Counted from the first letter of the stretch, positions 1 to 7,049 are shown. The stretch is DNA of 10,682 nucleotides from BOKV01 sp041739225 (GCA_041739225.1 JBGSOG010000111.1:1-10682), one strand, 5' to 3'. Translations and numbers: made by a program. The notes: generated by a model from the letters alone, not told the origin.

Positions 1-21
1 TCTTGTTCCGCAATTGCGGGC

Positions 22-50
22 TTTACGCCAACCCACATGATGACTATGAG
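22..50 (+). promoter_or_regulatory. Candidate sigma-70-type promoter of tRNA-Lys
   Basis: A TTTACG element at 22-27 (4 of 6 matches to TTGACA) lies exactly 17 nt before TATGAG at 45-50 (4 of 6 matches to TATAAT). The expected start would be near 57, eight bases before the mature tRNA 5' end. The stretch after the -10 (TGCGCGTC) is GC-rich, as is common for stable-RNA promoters under stringent control. Each hexamer is only a moderate match, so this is inferred from spacing and position. Confidence 0.4.
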
Positions 51-64
51 TGCGCGTCAGGTCC

Positions 65-139
<75 letters not shown>

Positions 140-140
<1 letters not shown>

Positions 141-164
141 AAAACAAGCACTTAGCAGGCGCTT
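140..164 (-). terminator. Possible intrinsic terminator at the end of the catabolic operon
   Basis: Read on the - strand, AAGCGC and GTGCTT (+ strand 159-164 and 146-151) form a 6-bp stem with one G-U pair and a 7-nt loop. A G and then five U residues follow (+ strand A-run at 140-144). The layout is right for a rho-independent terminator of leftward transcription, but the stem is short and weak. The element touches the CCA end of the convergent tRNA gene. It lies about 330 nt past the dioxygenase stop, so it would terminate the operon only if transcription runs through 165-493. Confidence 0.3.
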
Positions 165-433
165 TGGACCGGCAGTTTACGGGCTGGCGTTTCATTCCAC
201 ACTTTGGCGCCGGCTTGTTCGTTTTCCACCGCGTCGACATTGGCCTCCACAACATCAAGCGTGTAGATCGCAACCCAGGGATTTTGATCCCAAACGTCGG
301 GGCCATGGGTGGCGTTCGGTGTCTTGCGGTCATCATCTACCTGCCCGACAGGTATCCTTTCCAAAAGCATACTTGCGTAATTTCGATCTGTTCCTGAAAA
401 GCAAAGCGCACAGCAGGATTGTGCTCGTTGGTC

Positions 434-457
434 GGTTGCGATCCGGTGATCGCCACC
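434..457. repeat. Stable imperfect hairpin downstream of the operon
   Basis: GGTTGCGATC (434-443) and GATCGCCACC (448-457) pair around the tetraloop CGGT with one mismatch, giving nine base pairs including six in a row beside the loop. It starts 37 nt past the dioxygenase stop on the - strand. No U-tract follows on either strand, so it is not a classical intrinsic terminator. It could stabilise the mRNA 3' end or pause polymerase. Confidence 0.4.
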
Positions 458-463
458 CAGATG

Positions 464-487
464 ATGCAGGGATTTTGGCTCCTGCAT
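464..487. repeat. Small inverted repeat just past the dioxygenase stop
   Basis: ATGCAGG (464-470) and CCTGCAT (481-487) form a perfect 7-bp stem around a 10-nt loop. On the + strand it is followed by TTT, on the - strand by mixed sequence, so it gives no clear terminator for the operon. With the hairpin at 434-457 it makes a structured 3' region of the operon transcript. Confidence 0.35.
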
Positions 488-499
488 TTTGGCTCATGC
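472..499. repeat. 14-bp imperfect tandem duplication over the dioxygenase stop codon
   Basis: ATTTTGGCTCCTGC (472-485) is followed directly by ATTTTGGCTCATGC (486-499), identical at 13 of 14 positions. On the - strand the upstream copy contains the TGA stop of the dioxygenase (494-496). The junction between copies creates the ATG of the doubtful downstream frame. This looks like a replication-slippage duplication. Confidence 0.6.
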
Positions 500-1435
500 T
501 TTGCTCAATACAACGTTCCATTCCACCTCGCGGAACGGGTTGGGCATACCAAGCTCGGCAGCGCGTAGCGGATCGTCCACCATCTTGAAGTCGGCGATCA
601 GGCTTTCCTTGACGCCGAACACCGCATCATCCTTGAGCCAGGGGCAGTCCGGGGTGAAGATGTGGGTGATCAGCGTTTCATAGCCAGGTGCCGAAACCCT
701 GAAATGCAGGTGCGCCGGGCGGTTTGGATTGCGGTCAAGCGCCTTCAACATGTCACCTACCGAACCATCGTATGGAATGGGATAGTGGCGCGGATAGGCC
801 GAGCGGAAGCTGTAGTGCCCCTTGTCGTCGGAAATGAACAACCCGCGAAGGTTCATGTCGGGCTGGATGCCTTTTTGCTGTACGTCATAGAATCCGTCTT
901 CATTGGCTTGCCAAACATCCAGTTTGGCACCAACAATTGGTTTGCCTTTGGCGTTCACTACTTTGCCATGAACGAATACAGGCTCACCCTTGCCATCCAG
1001 ACAGATGTTTGCACCATTTTCATACTGCGGCGCATTGGCGATGTAGAATGGACCCAGAACGGTCGATTCAGTCTCGCCGGACAGCTTGTCATGGTTGAGC
1101 GTTTCCACCAGCATGGAAACACCAAGTACGTCAGACAGCAAAATGAATTCCTGCCTCCAGTCGGTGCTGAGATGTCCTGTTCGTGTCAGAAACTGTATGG
1201 CGTACATCCATTCGTCCATTGTTGGACGTGCTTCTTTCACGAAGGCATGCATGTGCTTGACCAGAGCATCCACCAGAAGTTTTACCCGCTTGTCGGCGTT
1301 GGGACCTGATCGGTCCTGTACCACTTTGACCGAGTCCTTGACGGTGAAGTAATACTTCATGTCCGACTTGGCCTTCTTTTTCGAAGGTGCTTTCTTCCCG
1401 GTAGCAGCGTTCGGATTTTTCGCCGGTTTTGCCAT
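494..1435 (-). CDS. Intradiol ring-cleavage dioxygenase, probable hydroxyquinol 1,2-dioxygenase
   Basis: This 313-residue cytoplasmic non-haem Fe(III) enzyme splits an aromatic diol between its two hydroxyls. An N-terminal helical dimerisation/linker domain (about 27-125) is followed by the catalytic beta-sandwich. The Fe ligands of the family are all visible: Tyr183 in the W-Q-A-N-x-D-G-F-Y motif, Tyr218 in RHYP, and His242 and His244 in RPAHLHF. Maleylacetate reductase is encoded in the same operon without cycloisomerase or dienelactone hydrolase, so hydroxyquinol is the likely substrate and maleylacetate the product. Catechol or chlorocatechol cannot be excluded by sequence alone. The ATG lies 2 nt past the monooxygenase stop, which indicates translational coupling; a weak GGGA lies upstream. 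A Lys-rich leader (8 Lys in the first 25 residues) precedes Met26, an alternative start at 1360. A longer open frame to 1579 overlaps the monooxygenase and was not used. Confidence 0.94.
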   Translation of the reverse strand: MAKPAKNPNAATGKKAPSKKKAKSDMKYYFTVKDSVKVVQDRSGPNADKRVKLLVDALVKHMHAFVKEARPTMDEWMYAIQFLTRTGHLSTDWRQEFILLSDVLGVSMLVETLNHDKLSGETESTVLGPFYIANAPQYENGANICLDGKGEPVFVHGKVVNAKGKPIVGAKLDVWQANEDGFYDVQQKGIQPDMNLRGLFISDDKGHYSFRSAYPRHYPIPYDGSVGDMLKALDRNPNRPAHLHFRVSAPGYETLITHIFTPDCPWLKDDAVFGVKESLIADFKMVDDPLRAAELGMPNPFREVEWNVVLSKA

Positions 1436-1437
1436 GG

Positions 1438-3192
1438 TCAGTGTCCCAAAATTTTCATGAGTGCGGATGAAAGATCGCTCTGTGCTGATTGCGAAACGTT
1501 GGCAGCGCGCCAAGCCACGTGATGATCCGGTCGCACCAGAATGCAGCCACTGTCGGATACTTCCCGGGCGCGCGCCCAATCACCCGTGTGGTCTTCAAAA
1601 TCGCGTCGTGGTCCGATGACGCGCACCTTGATTTTCATTCCGAGTTTTTTGCCCAGGGCTTTCGCCGCCTTGCCCCAGGCTTCCCCGCCAATACCGGTCA
1701 GCACAGTGAAATGACCTTTCCCCGTGATATCCAGGGTGGAGTGCTGTTGGCCGTGTTTGTCAAACACCCAGACATGGGGAAGGCGAGCGCCGGGCCACGT
1801 GGTTGGAACGTAATGCAGTTCCATATCAACCCCTTTGCCGGGTGCTTCAGTGTTTTCCCGAACGATTGCCCCGGACACATAGCGCTGGTTCATTTCCACG
1901 CCATGGCAGTCAAATTCGTACTTCTTGAATTCGATCGCCTTGCGCAAAGCCTCGCGTTGTTTCTCGGCCCGTTCGCCAGTGTCACACCTTGCATCCATGT
2001 TGCGCTGGATCTTGTCGTGGTCAACGCCGCCGTCCATGCCAAGGGATTCAAAAATTGGCCCGAACTCGCCGATCGACTGGTTGGCACGGGTAACAATCTG
2101 TTTGGCAATGGGTGCGCGTTCCTGCGAAAAGCTTTCGAGCAGCGCCGGTGTTGCATGTCCCTTGATCACCGCAGACAATTTCCAAGCGAGATTGAAAGCA
2201 TCTTGAATGGACGTGTTGGAACCAAGGCCGTTGGATGGTGGATGGCGGTGCGCTGCATCCCCCATGATGAACACGCGGTCCTTTTGCATGTGGGTGGCGT
2301 ACATGTTGTTTACTGTCCAGGTGTTGGCCGAAATCAGGTCGATTTCGAGCTCCGGGTCACCAACCAACTGCCGGGCAACGCTGGTTGCCATCGCTTCGTC
2401 AACCACCGGTGCCGGCTGGTTGATGTCATAGCCCCAGACGATCAGCCATTCGTTCCAGGGCCGAACCATGCGAACCAGGCCCATGCCGATACCGCCGACA
2501 TCTGCGCCTGGCTGCATGACCCAATAAAGTACCGAAGGCCGGTGCGCGACATATTTGGACAGGTCAGCACGAAACAGGATGTTCATGGAGCCGCCTACGC
2601 CCATTTTCCCTTCAAAGGGAAGTTTGGCGTGTTCTGCAACCAGGGAATTGCCACCATCGGCACCCACCAGATACTTCGCCCTTACCGTGAAATTGGCATT
2701 CGTCAGGCGGTCCTTTACCGTAACGGTTACCCCGTCGCTGTCCTGGACATGGGAAAGGTACTCGCAGGACATGCGTGACTGCGCGCCGCGTGAGCACGCA
2801 GCCTTGAACAGGATCGGCTCCATGAACGTCTGCGGCAAATCGTTCATGTGGCTGGGGGATGACATCAAGTGTTCGGCCCGTGACAATGGGTGCTTGCCCC
2901 AGCTTTTCATGCGGCCCAGTTCTTCACCCGCAAGGCTTTCGCAGAAAATGTTTTCGCCCATCAGGTCCTGCTCGGTAGCATGCAGATAGGCTTCGTTTTC
3001 GACCTCACGGCCGAGGTCTCGCAAAACCTCCATCGTGCGCTGGTTGGTGATGTGAGCCCGCGGCGTGTTGGCCAGCCATCGATACCGGTTGATTACGAAA
3101 GTTTCGACCCCGTATGAAGCCAACAAGGCGGCCGTTGCCGATCCTGCAGGTCCAGTCCCAACGACCATCACGTCCGTGTCTATGTCTGCCAT
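1438..3192 (-). CDS. FAD-dependent phenol monooxygenase, TfdB-like
   Basis: A single-component flavin hydroxylase of 584 residues, the usual size for 2,4-dichlorophenol 6-monooxygenase (TfdB) and phenol 2-monooxygenase relatives. It would add an ortho hydroxyl to a phenol using NAD(P)H and O2. The FAD-binding GTGPAG is at 12-17, followed by the TfdB-like PRAHITNQRTMEVLRDLG at 44-61. The DG motif is at 179-180 (VGADGG) and the GD motif GDAAHRHPP at 311-319, with the downstream SIQDAFNLAWKL helix. The last ~110 residues form the thioredoxin-like C-terminal domain ending in VRPDHHVAWRA. A strong GGAGGAA (3198-3204 on the + strand) supports the ATG, 18 nt after the reductase stop. With hydroxyquinol cleavage downstream, the likely substrate is resorcinol, hydroquinone or a related phenol rather than a chlorophenol; this is inferred from context. 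Confidence 0.92.
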   Translation of the reverse strand: MADIDTDVMVVGTGPAGSATAALLASYGVETFVINRYRWLANTPRAHITNQRTMEVLRDLGREVENEAYLHATEQDLMGENIFCESLAGEELGRMKSWGKHPLSRAEHLMSSPSHMNDLPQTFMEPILFKAACSRGAQSRMSCEYLSHVQDSDGVTVTVKDRLTNANFTVRAKYLVGADGGNSLVAEHAKLPFEGKMGVGGSMNILFRADLSKYVAHRPSVLYWVMQPGADVGGIGMGLVRMVRPWNEWLIVWGYDINQPAPVVDEAMATSVARQLVGDPELEIDLISANTWTVNNMYATHMQKDRVFIMGDAAHRHPPSNGLGSNTSIQDAFNLAWKLSAVIKGHATPALLESFSQERAPIAKQIVTRANQSIGEFGPIFESLGMDGGVDHDKIQRNMDARCDTGERAEKQREALRKAIEFKKYEFDCHGVEMNQRYVSGAIVRENTEAPGKGVDMELHYVPTTWPGARLPHVWVFDKHGQQHSTLDITGKGHFTVLTGIGGEAWGKAAKALGKKLGMKIKVRVIGPRRDFEDHTGDWARAREVSDSGCILVRPDHHVAWRAANVSQSAQSDLSSALMKILGH

Positions 3193-3210
3193 GCGTATTC
3201 CTCCAAGGTG

Positions 3211-4245
3211 TCAGTGATGGGGACGACGGCCATAATAGCCATCGTCCAATAGCAGGCGGATGGCTGCGCGCTCCAGCGGCCGCGGATTGGGATATGTGTT
3301 GGTTACCGCAATGTCTGCTGCAGTATCGAGTTGTTCCAGTCGCATCCCGAGTTCACGCAGGGTTAGCGGCGCACCAAGTGATTGGGCAAGGTCGTACAAT
3401 CCTGCTGCCGCACTCGTGCTACCCAAAGCCTTTGCAATTGCTGCCATTGCTTCCGGGGCAACTTGTGCGTTGTATGCGGTTGCGTGTGGCAGGATCACCG
3501 TGTGCGTCTCGGCATGTGGCAAGTTGAAACTGCCGCCCAGCACATGACACAGCTTGTGGTGCAGCGCCATGGAAACCGACCCCAGAACCGTGCCACACAA
3601 CCAGGCACCATAGAGCGCTTCTTCATGGCCAGCGACGCCCTTTGGCAAAGCCAAAGCCAGAGCCCGAATGCCCTCTTGCGCCATCAGGGAAACCACCGGA
3701 TTGCTGTCGACGGCATAGAGCCCCTCAACGGCATGTGCGATGGCGTTCATCCCGGATGTTGCGGCAAATTTGTCTGGCAGGCTTGCGAGCAAGTCGGGGT
3801 CATAGATGACTGTTTCGGGCTGGATCCGGCGATCGCGCTTTGTCAGCTTTGCGCCATTGGCCGTCTCGCCAAGGATGTCGGTCATTTCCGAGCCGGCATA
3901 ACTTGTCGGTATGGCAAGCTGGGGCAGGTCCGTGCGCATGGCAATGGCTTTTCCCAAACCGGTGGATGAGCCGCCGCCAAGCGCGATGGTGCCATCGCAG
4001 CCATTTGCTTTCATCTGGGCCATGGCAACATCTGTAACTTCGACCGGAGTATGCATCGCTGCTCCGGCAAAAACCACGCCACCGGTGGAAGCGCGCAAGA
4101 GATTGCCCGAGGCTTCCTGTTGGCTTGTTGTGATGATCAACGGGCGTACCATGCCGAGCCGCCCGGCTTCGGCTGCGGCTTCGCGCAACAACCCGCGACC
4201 AAAAATTACCCTTGTGGGAAGTGCCGAATAGACAAAAGGCTTCAT
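3211..4245 (-). CDS. Maleylacetate reductase
   Basis: Reduces maleylacetate to 3-oxoadipate with NAD(P)H, the shared step of hydroxyquinol and chlorocatechol degradation. It belongs to the iron-containing alcohol dehydrogenase superfamily and has a normal length of 344 residues. Diagnostic features are the MKPFVYSALPTRVIFG start, the dinucleotide-binding GGGSSTGLGKAIA at 90-102, PTSYAGSEMTDILGE at 113-127, HHKLCHVLGG at 229-238 and LPHAETH at 242-248. His171, His229, His230, His234 and His244 are candidates for the active-site histidines. These segments match maleylacetate reductases much better than general Fe-alcohol dehydrogenases. The TAG of the preceding BKACE gene directly abuts this ATG, so translation is almost surely coupled; AGGGTAGGA in the upstream coding end can serve as ribosome binding site. 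Confidence 0.94.
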   Translation of the reverse strand: MKPFVYSALPTRVIFGRGLLREAAAEAGRLGMVRPLIITTSQQEASGNLLRASTGGVVFAGAAMHTPVEVTDVAMAQMKANGCDGTIALGGGSSTGLGKAIAMRTDLPQLAIPTSYAGSEMTDILGETANGAKLTKRDRRIQPETVIYDPDLLASLPDKFAATSGMNAIAHAVEGLYAVDSNPVVSLMAQEGIRALALALPKGVAGHEEALYGAWLCGTVLGSVSMALHHKLCHVLGGSFNLPHAETHTVILPHATAYNAQVAPEAMAAIAKALGSTSAAAGLYDLAQSLGAPLTLRELGMRLEQLDTAADIAVTNTYPNPRPLERAAIRLLLDDGYYGRRPHH

Positions 4246-5175
4246 CTAGAATCCTACCCTGTCGCCACCTTTGAGCGCCAACATTTCGCGTGCCTCGGAT
4301 GGGGTGGCGATTTCGAGACCCAGCTCTTCAACAATAGTCCTGATTTTGCTGACCTGCTCGGCGTTCGATTTGGCCAGTTTGCCGCGCCCAATATATAGTG
4401 AGTCCTCGAGGCCCACGCGCACGTTGCCCCCCATGATTGCAGCTTGGGTGCAAAAGGCCATCTGGTTCTTTCCGGCCGCCAATACCGACCATCGATAGTC
4501 GTTGCCAAACAGCTTGTCGGCTGTGTCCTTCATGAATACCAGGTTGCGCAAATCCGCGCCAATTCCGCCAAGGATCCCGAAAATCATCTGGACAAAGAAC
4601 GGCGGTTTGACAAGGCCACGGTCAACGAAGTGAGCCAGATTGTAGAGGTGGCCAACATCGTAGCATTCGTGTTCAAAGCGGGTGCCGTGCTTTTCGCCGA
4701 GTTCAACCAAAATGCGCTCTATGTCGCGGAAGGTGTTGCGGAAAATGAAATCATCGGTGCCACGAAGATAGGGCTCTTCCCAAGTGTGCTTCCAATCGGT
4801 GTAGCGGTCAGCCAGACCGAAAATGCCGAAGTTCATTGATCCCATGTTTAGTGAGCACATCTCCGGCTTTGCGCGAAACGGCGCTGCAAGTCGTTGGTCA
4901 ACGCTCATGTTCAGCCCGCCACCAGTGGTGATGTTTAGCACAGCGTCGCAATTCTGCTTGATGCGGGGCAGGAACTGCATGAAGACGTCGGGGTCGGGAG
5001 ATGGTCGTCCATCCAGCGGATCACGTGCATGCAAATGAATGATCGCGGCCCCTGCCTTCGCAGCTTCGATGGATTGGGTGGCAATTTCATCGGGTGTTAC
5101 CGGCAGATGCGGCGACATGGTCGGTGTGTGAATGCCGCCTGTGATCGCCACGGAGATGATGACTTTTCCGGCCAT
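4246..5175 (-). CDS. Beta-keto acid cleavage enzyme (BKACE, DUF849 family)
   Basis: BKACE proteins are Zn-dependent TIM-barrel enzymes that condense a beta-keto acid with acetyl-CoA and release acetoacetate plus a new acyl-CoA. At 309 residues this is slightly longer than the founding member Kce (3-keto-5-aminohexanoate cleavage enzyme). The Zn ligands appear as His47 and His49 in IIHLHARD. NITTGGG at 81-87 and the RVGLED segment (Arg253, Glu257, Asp258) match the catalytic Arg/Glu/Asp spacing of Kce as I remember it. The Kce glutamate that contacts the substrate amine (Glu14) is Ile15 here, which argues against an amino-keto acid. The gene sits 4 nt after the permease stop and abuts maleylacetate reductase, whose product 3-oxoadipate is a beta-keto acid. 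Cleavage would give succinyl-CoA and acetoacetate. Family membership is firm; the substrate is inferred from context. Confidence 0.92.
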   Translation of the reverse strand: MAGKVIISVAITGGIHTPTMSPHLPVTPDEIATQSIEAAKAGAAIIHLHARDPLDGRPSPDPDVFMQFLPRIKQNCDAVLNITTGGGLNMSVDQRLAAPFRAKPEMCSLNMGSMNFGIFGLADRYTDWKHTWEEPYLRGTDDFIFRNTFRDIERILVELGEKHGTRFEHECYDVGHLYNLAHFVDRGLVKPPFFVQMIFGILGGIGADLRNLVFMKDTADKLFGNDYRWSVLAAGKNQMAFCTQAAIMGGNVRVGLEDSLYIGRGKLAKSNAEQVSKIRTIVEELGLEIATPSEAREMLALKGGDRVGF

Positions 5176-5179
5176 GGCT

Positions 5180-6184
5180 TCAATCTTTCTCGTTTACACG
5201 GTAGCCCGTGGGGAAAAGGGAAATGTTCCAGCGTGCGGCGACGTAACCCCAAATGCCCTTGGGCGCGAGCAACATGATGACGATGGCCAAAGCGCCCAGG
5301 ATCAGCAGATAAATACTGCCGAGGTCTGCCAGAAATTCACGCAACACGAAGTAAACAATGGTGCCAATGATCGGGCCTTCGATGGTGCCGATCCCGCCTA
5401 TGACCACAATGAAAATCACGAACGCCGTCCAGTCGTTGACGCTGAAAGCTGCGTCCGGCGACACCCTGATTTTCTGCAGTGCGATCAGCGATCCGATCAT
5501 CGCGGTCATGCCTGCAACCGCAACATAGACAGCATATTTTATCCGGCTGATGCTGATGCCTAGGCTTGACGATGCCACCTCACTGTCGCGGATTGCCGTG
5601 AGTGCCAGACCAACCCGCGAGCGAAGCAGTCCGTAAACCAGTGCAAGCGCGCCAACACCCAAGGCAAGGGCGAGCCAGTAGATGCTTGCCTCACGCCAGA
5701 ATTTGGTCTCGGCCATTGCCCGCAGAACGCCGACCGGAAGGCTGGTCCCCGAGCCTCCGCCCATGGCGGTGATTTGCGCTGCGACGAGGCGGAAAACTTC
5801 TGCCACAACCCAGGTGCCAATGGCGAAGTAGGCGCCCTGCAGGCGAAAGACCAGTTTCCCGACCGGCAATGCCACTAGCACGCCGGCCAGACCCACGATA
5901 GGCACCGCCAGCAAAGGATGAATGCCAGCGAACATGGCCAAGGCCACCAATGCGTAGGAACCCAGGCCGACATAGGCTTGCTGACCGACAGAAACCAACC
6001 CCGTGTAGCCAGCTAGAAGGTTCCAAAGCGAGGCGAGCGCCAGATAGACCATGAATTCGCCAACAAGCCGCAAGGTCGAAGTGGTCCCCCACCAGGGAGC
6101 AACGATCAGAACTGCTATTAATGCCAACGCAATAAACGCTGATACACGGCTCGCTGTTGTGCTGCGGGTGATTGTGGTATTCAT
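5180..6184 (-). CDS. Liv-type ABC transporter permease, LivM-like
   Basis: Inner-membrane subunit of a branched-chain amino acid-type (HAAT) importer, 334 residues and highly hydrophobic, with about nine or ten membrane segments. LAGYTGLVSVGQQAYVGLGSYA (57-78) is the family core. The cytoplasmic coupling loop that contacts an ATPase is around 189-211 (SRVGLALTAIRDSE). GGIGTIEGPIIG (263-274) and the LLAPKGIWG end (305-313) are also typical. The ATG was chosen because it overlaps the preceding permease stop as ATGA and is preceded by AAGGTGGA. The frame stays open for 50 more codons upstream, but those overlap the other permease and lack family similarity. It pairs with the LivH-like subunit. 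Confidence 0.93.
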   Translation of the reverse strand: MNTTITRSTTASRVSAFIALALIAVLIVAPWWGTTSTLRLVGEFMVYLALASLWNLLAGYTGLVSVGQQAYVGLGSYALVALAMFAGIHPLLAVPIVGLAGVLVALPVGKLVFRLQGAYFAIGTWVVAEVFRLVAAQITAMGGGSGTSLPVGVLRAMAETKFWREASIYWLALALGVGALALVYGLLRSRVGLALTAIRDSEVASSSLGISISRIKYAVYVAVAGMTAMIGSLIALQKIRVSPDAAFSVNDWTAFVIFIVVIGGIGTIEGPIIGTIVYFVLREFLADLGSIYLLILGALAIVIMLLAPKGIWGYVAARWNISLFPTGYRVNEKD

Positions 6185-7047
6185 CCGTCCACCTTTGGGA
6201 ACAGTCCGCGTGGCCTGAATGCCAGTACCAGCAGGAAGACCAAATGGCCGGCAAGCAGCTGCCATCCCGGATTGATCTGCGCTCCGATGGCTTGCGCGAC
6301 CCCGAGTACGACGCCCCCCAAAAGTGTGCCCCACAAATTGCCAAGCCCACCAATGATGACCGCCTCAAATCCGAAAATCAGCCTTCCGGGCCCCATGAAT
6401 GGGTCAAAATTTGAACGAATACCAAGAAACACTCCTGCAATGGCAACCACACCCAGGCACAGCGCCATGGCCCAGGCATATACTTTGCGTTGGTCAAGCC
6501 CCATCAGGAGCGCGGTTTCGGGATCATCCGAAGTTGCGCGAAAAGCCCTTCCCAGCGATGTATTGTAAAACAGATACTGCAGGCCCCAGATCACAATGAC
6601 CGCAACTGCAAACTGCAACAACGGGAGATAGCCAATGGCAACGCCAGGAAGCAGGGGGAAACTGGCTGTTTCGATCAGTCCGGCATTGAGCTTGCGGCTG
6701 TCTGCGGTGAACAATTCCAGCAGTCCGTTTTGCAAGATCACGGACAGGCCAAATGTGACGAGCAATGGCGGGAGAATGTCTTTTCCCAGTGTCCGGTTGA
6801 GTATGCCGCGCTGCAGCCCGTAGCCAAACGCCATCGCCAGCGGCACCACAATCAACAGGCTGGCCAGCGGATTGATGCCGCTCGCCTGCACGATCGCCAA
6901 GGACAGAAATGCTGCTGCCACAATCAAGTCGCCATGCGCGATGTTCACCAGACGCATGACGCCGAAAATCAGGGAAAGGCCGGCCGCAAACAGCGCGTAA
7001 AGTCCGCCTACCAAAATGCCCTGAATGATGATGTTTACCCAGACCAT
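6181..7047 (-). CDS. Liv-type ABC transporter permease, LivH-like
   Basis: The second inner-membrane subunit of the importer, 288 residues, the usual LivH size. The N-terminal GGLYALFAAGLSLIFGVMR and VNIAHGD (14-40) are signature segments of the family. The coupling loop lies at about 163-185 (TSLGRAFRATSDDPE), and the conserved GGLGNLWGTLLGG is at 233-245. Membrane segments alternate through the whole length and there is no signal peptide. The gene starts 2 nt after the LivF-like ATPase stop and overlaps the LivM-like gene by 4 nt, so the two permeases are probably made in equal amounts. Confidence 0.94.
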   Translation of the reverse strand: MVWVNIIIQGILVGGLYALFAAGLSLIFGVMRLVNIAHGDLIVAAAFLSLAIVQASGINPLASLLIVVPLAMAFGYGLQRGILNRTLGKDILPPLLVTFGLSVILQNGLLELFTADSRKLNAGLIETASFPLLPGVAIGYLPLLQFAVAVIVIWGLQYLFYNTSLGRAFRATSDDPETALLMGLDQRKVYAWAMALCLGVVAIAGVFLGIRSNFDPFMGPGRLIFGFEAVIIGGLGNLWGTLLGGVVLGVAQAIGAQINPGWQLLAGHLVFLLVLAFRPRGLFPKVDG

Positions 7048-7049
7048 TG

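Larger units (their letters stand above)
152..487 (-). pseudogene. Unassigned 111-codon frame, possible VOC-domain remnant
   Basis: This open frame begins 6 nt past the dioxygenase stop and ends in the loop of the possible terminator at 140-164. Its ATG has no Shine-Dalgarno sequence and lies at the junction of a 14-bp tandem duplication, so the start is doubtful. A second Met at 370 would give 73 codons. The first 40 residues look unlike a structured protein (two adjacent Cys, scattered Arg/His). The last ~50 contain a strand-helix-strand pattern (VAIYTLDV, then a helix, then AGAKVW and a Pro) that recalls the second module of VOC/glyoxalase-fold proteins, where V-D-V-D-A and G-A-K-V are common. 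The usual following strands are missing, so a decayed or frameshifted remnant is my preferred reading. It may equally be non-coding or an orphan small protein. Apart from this frame and the hairpins listed separately, I see nothing in 141-493. Confidence 0.22.

Noticed and set aside
8..19. Perfect palindrome CCGCAATTGCGG near the left edge, followed by GCTTT
   Set aside because: A 4-bp stem with a tetraloop and a short T-run is too weak to call a terminator, and the upstream gene is not visible.
1436..1579. 48-codon N-terminal extension of the dioxygenase
   Set aside because: It overlaps the end of the monooxygenase gene in another frame and has no family similarity; the ATG at 1435 fits stop-start coupling.
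1489..2778. Open frame of 429 codons on the + strand opposite the monooxygenase gene
   Set aside because: It mirrors the codon bias of the real gene, shows no recognisable motif and lies inside a firmly identified CDS. The same applies to the 296-codon + frame at 7408-8298 opposite the ATPases.
3211..4245. General iron-dependent alcohol dehydrogenase
   Set aside because: The N-terminus, the GGGSSTGLGKAIA and YAGSEMTDILGE segments and the neighbouring ring-cleavage gene point specifically to maleylacetate reductase.
6185..6334. 50-codon N-terminal extension of the LivM-like permease
   Set aside because: It overlaps the LivH-like gene, is Arg-rich rather than membrane-like, and the ATGA overlap start has a good ribosome binding site.
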